From positions 1-64,000 of the forward strand of contig JBGALT010000024.1 of NCBI GenBank assembly GCA_044223665.1: a stretch of 64,000 bases of DNA, given 5' to 3'. Source of the DNA: JBBSAT01 sp044223665 (GTDB lineage Bacteria > Myxococcota_A > Polyangia > Polyangiales > Sandaracinaceae). The notes under the pieces were generated by a model. The model did no database searches and was not told the DNA's origin. It was given only the letters and a program-made list of their open reading frames with translations. Of the stretch, positions 63,425-64,000 are shown in pieces; the first letter of the stretch is position 1; each line of letters starts with the position of its first letter. Position numbers and translations under genes: made by a program.

Positions 63425-63426
63425 TG

Positions 63427-63480
63427 CGGGGTGTGATCCCGGCGCGTGCTCGCTGACCAACCATCCGTGATCACACCCCG
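63427..63480. repeat. Long-armed inverted repeat upstream of lgt
   Basis: Perfect 12-base arms CGGGGTGTGATC (63427-63438) and GATCACACCCCG (63469-63480) separated by 30 bases. They could terminate the upstream gene or form an operator for lgt. Both arms sit before the TTGACG/TAAGCT promoter-like elements of lgt. Confidence 0.6.
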
Positions 63481-63520
63481 TGATGCGCCCGCGCTTGACG
63501 CGCGCGGCGGGAGAAAGACA

Positions 63521-63526
63521 TAAGCT
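63521..63526 (+). promoter_or_regulatory. -10-like box upstream of lgt
   Basis: TAAGCT, 6 nt before the ATG at 63533; a TTGACG at about 63494 is a possible -35, although the spacing (about 20 nt to TAAGCT) is long. Confidence 0.45.
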
Positions 63527-63532
63527 CCCGCG

Positions 63533-64000
63533 ATGCATCCCATTCTCTTCGAGATCCCGACCCCCTGGGGCCCGCAGCCGATCTTCTCCTACGGCGTGAT
63601 GCTCGGCTCCTCGATGATCGCGGCCTGGTACGTCGTGATGTGGCTCGGGGAGCGCGACGGGATGAACAAGGACGTGCTGGCGAACGGCTTCATCACCGCC
63701 GCGGTGAGCGCCATCGTCGGGGCGCGGCTGCTCTACGTCGTCACCAACCCCAACGAGTTCCACAGCTTCGTCTCGCTGTTCAACCTGCGCGCAGGCGGCC
63801 TCGTCGCGTACGGAGGCTTCCTCGGAGGCTTCCTCGGCTCGCTGATCTACTTCCGCTCGAAGGGGATCCCGCTGCTCCGCTTCGCCGACGTGACGGCGCC
63901 CACGCTCGCGATGGGCCTCGGCCTCACACGCGTCGGTTGCTACCTCTACGGCTGCGACTTCGGCGCGCGCCTGGGCGACGACGCTCCCTCGTGGCTCGTC
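63533..64000 (+). CDS. lgt: Prolipoprotein diacylglyceryl transferase, 5' part
   Basis: 156 codons are present; the gene continues past the window edge. Multi-pass membrane protein with the Lgt elements AGGLVAYGGFLGGFLGSLIYF (His/Gly signature region), FADVTAPTLAMGLGLTRVGCYLYGCDFG, and conserved Arg and Gly residues. Lgt attaches diacylglycerol to the lipobox cysteine of prolipoproteins at the inner membrane. It fits a window with many predicted lipoproteins, although that is true of the whole genome in such organisms. Confidence 0.9.
   Translation, partial: MHPILFEIPTPWGPQPIFSYGVMLGSSMIAAWYVVMWLGERDGMNKDVLANGFITAAVSAIVGARLLYVVTNPNEFHSFVSLFNLRAGGLVAYGGFLGGFLGSLIYFRSKGIPLLRFADVTAPTLAMGLGLTRVGCYLYGCDFGARLGDDAPSWLV

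Overview
The window is GC-rich DNA (stop-free frames are long in all six phases) from a deltaproteobacterial-type genome. The features point to Myxococcota, most likely Polyangiales and perhaps Sandaracinaceae. They are: many lipoproteins with Asp-Ala-Gly linkers, MopE-like and Cys-rich secreted proteins, MYXO-CTERM tails, OmpA proteins with thrombospondin type-3 repeats, Ser/Thr kinases (one fused to PilZ), and several sigma-54 activators. The placement is inferred from gene content alone. I saw no rRNA, tRNA or CRISPR array.

Layout. 0-3.3 kb: a repeat block, a DUF1285-like gene, a thioredoxin-fold protein, an HPt protein and a TetR regulator. 3.3-6.6 kb: a minus-strand operon of a fatty-acid-hydroxylase/sterol-desaturase family enzyme, a polytopic membrane protein and a Rieske oxygenase fused to an SCP2 lipid carrier, behind two small palindromes; this looks like a sterol or lipid tailoring unit. 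6.7-10.3 kb: a translationally coupled signalling operon (receiver-EAL phosphodiesterase, Ser/Thr kinase-PilZ, secreted protein, PilZ protein). 10.5-16.6 kb: an OmpA/TSP3 porin, a Cys-rich lipoprotein and two paralogous NtrC-type activators, the second behind a well-matched sigma-54 promoter. 16.6-20.8 kb: tandem MopE-like lipoproteins. 20.9-23.5 kb: argE and argA, closed by two hairpins. 23.5-31.4 kb: a Met-rich Spo0M-like protein, a second OmpA/TSP3 protein, a NIDO/MYXO-CTERM protein, lipoproteins, a DUF2330-like MYXO-CTERM protein and a lone type III secretion gene, sctR. 31.4-35.8 kb: a mobile patch with a GSU2403-type nucleotidyltransferase under a perfect inverted-repeat operator, a broken IS66 transposase and an IS110 tail with a tandem duplication. 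36-42.2 kb: PEGA, lipoprotein and TPR genes, a LytS/LytTR two-component pair, a signal-peptidase homologue lacking its catalytic residues, and a YbjN protein. 42.2-47.3 kb: a sphingosine-phosphate-lyase-like PLP enzyme, a CHAD-CYTH fusion, a TerB-like protein overlapping a convergent gene, and a secreted MopE-motif protein. 47.3-50.4 kb: an irregular hairpin-rich repeat array flanked by two related zinc-ribbon membrane proteins. 50.5-59.9 kb: Cys-rich and EGF-like lipoproteins, an FHA-type sigma-54 activator, PEGA/TPR proteins and a Ser/Thr kinase. 60-64 kb: a sulfide:quinone-oxidoreductase-like operon with two small proteins, two unknown genes and the start of lgt.

Two features recur. First, most products look like envelope or signalling components, with over a dozen probable lipoproteins, and the lipoprotein-processing gene lgt starts at the right edge. 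Second, at least fourteen genes have a TA-N3-T or TA-N4 -10-like box only 5-8 nt before the start codon and no Shine-Dalgarno sequence, which suggests leaderless transcription alongside genes with strong GGAGG sites.
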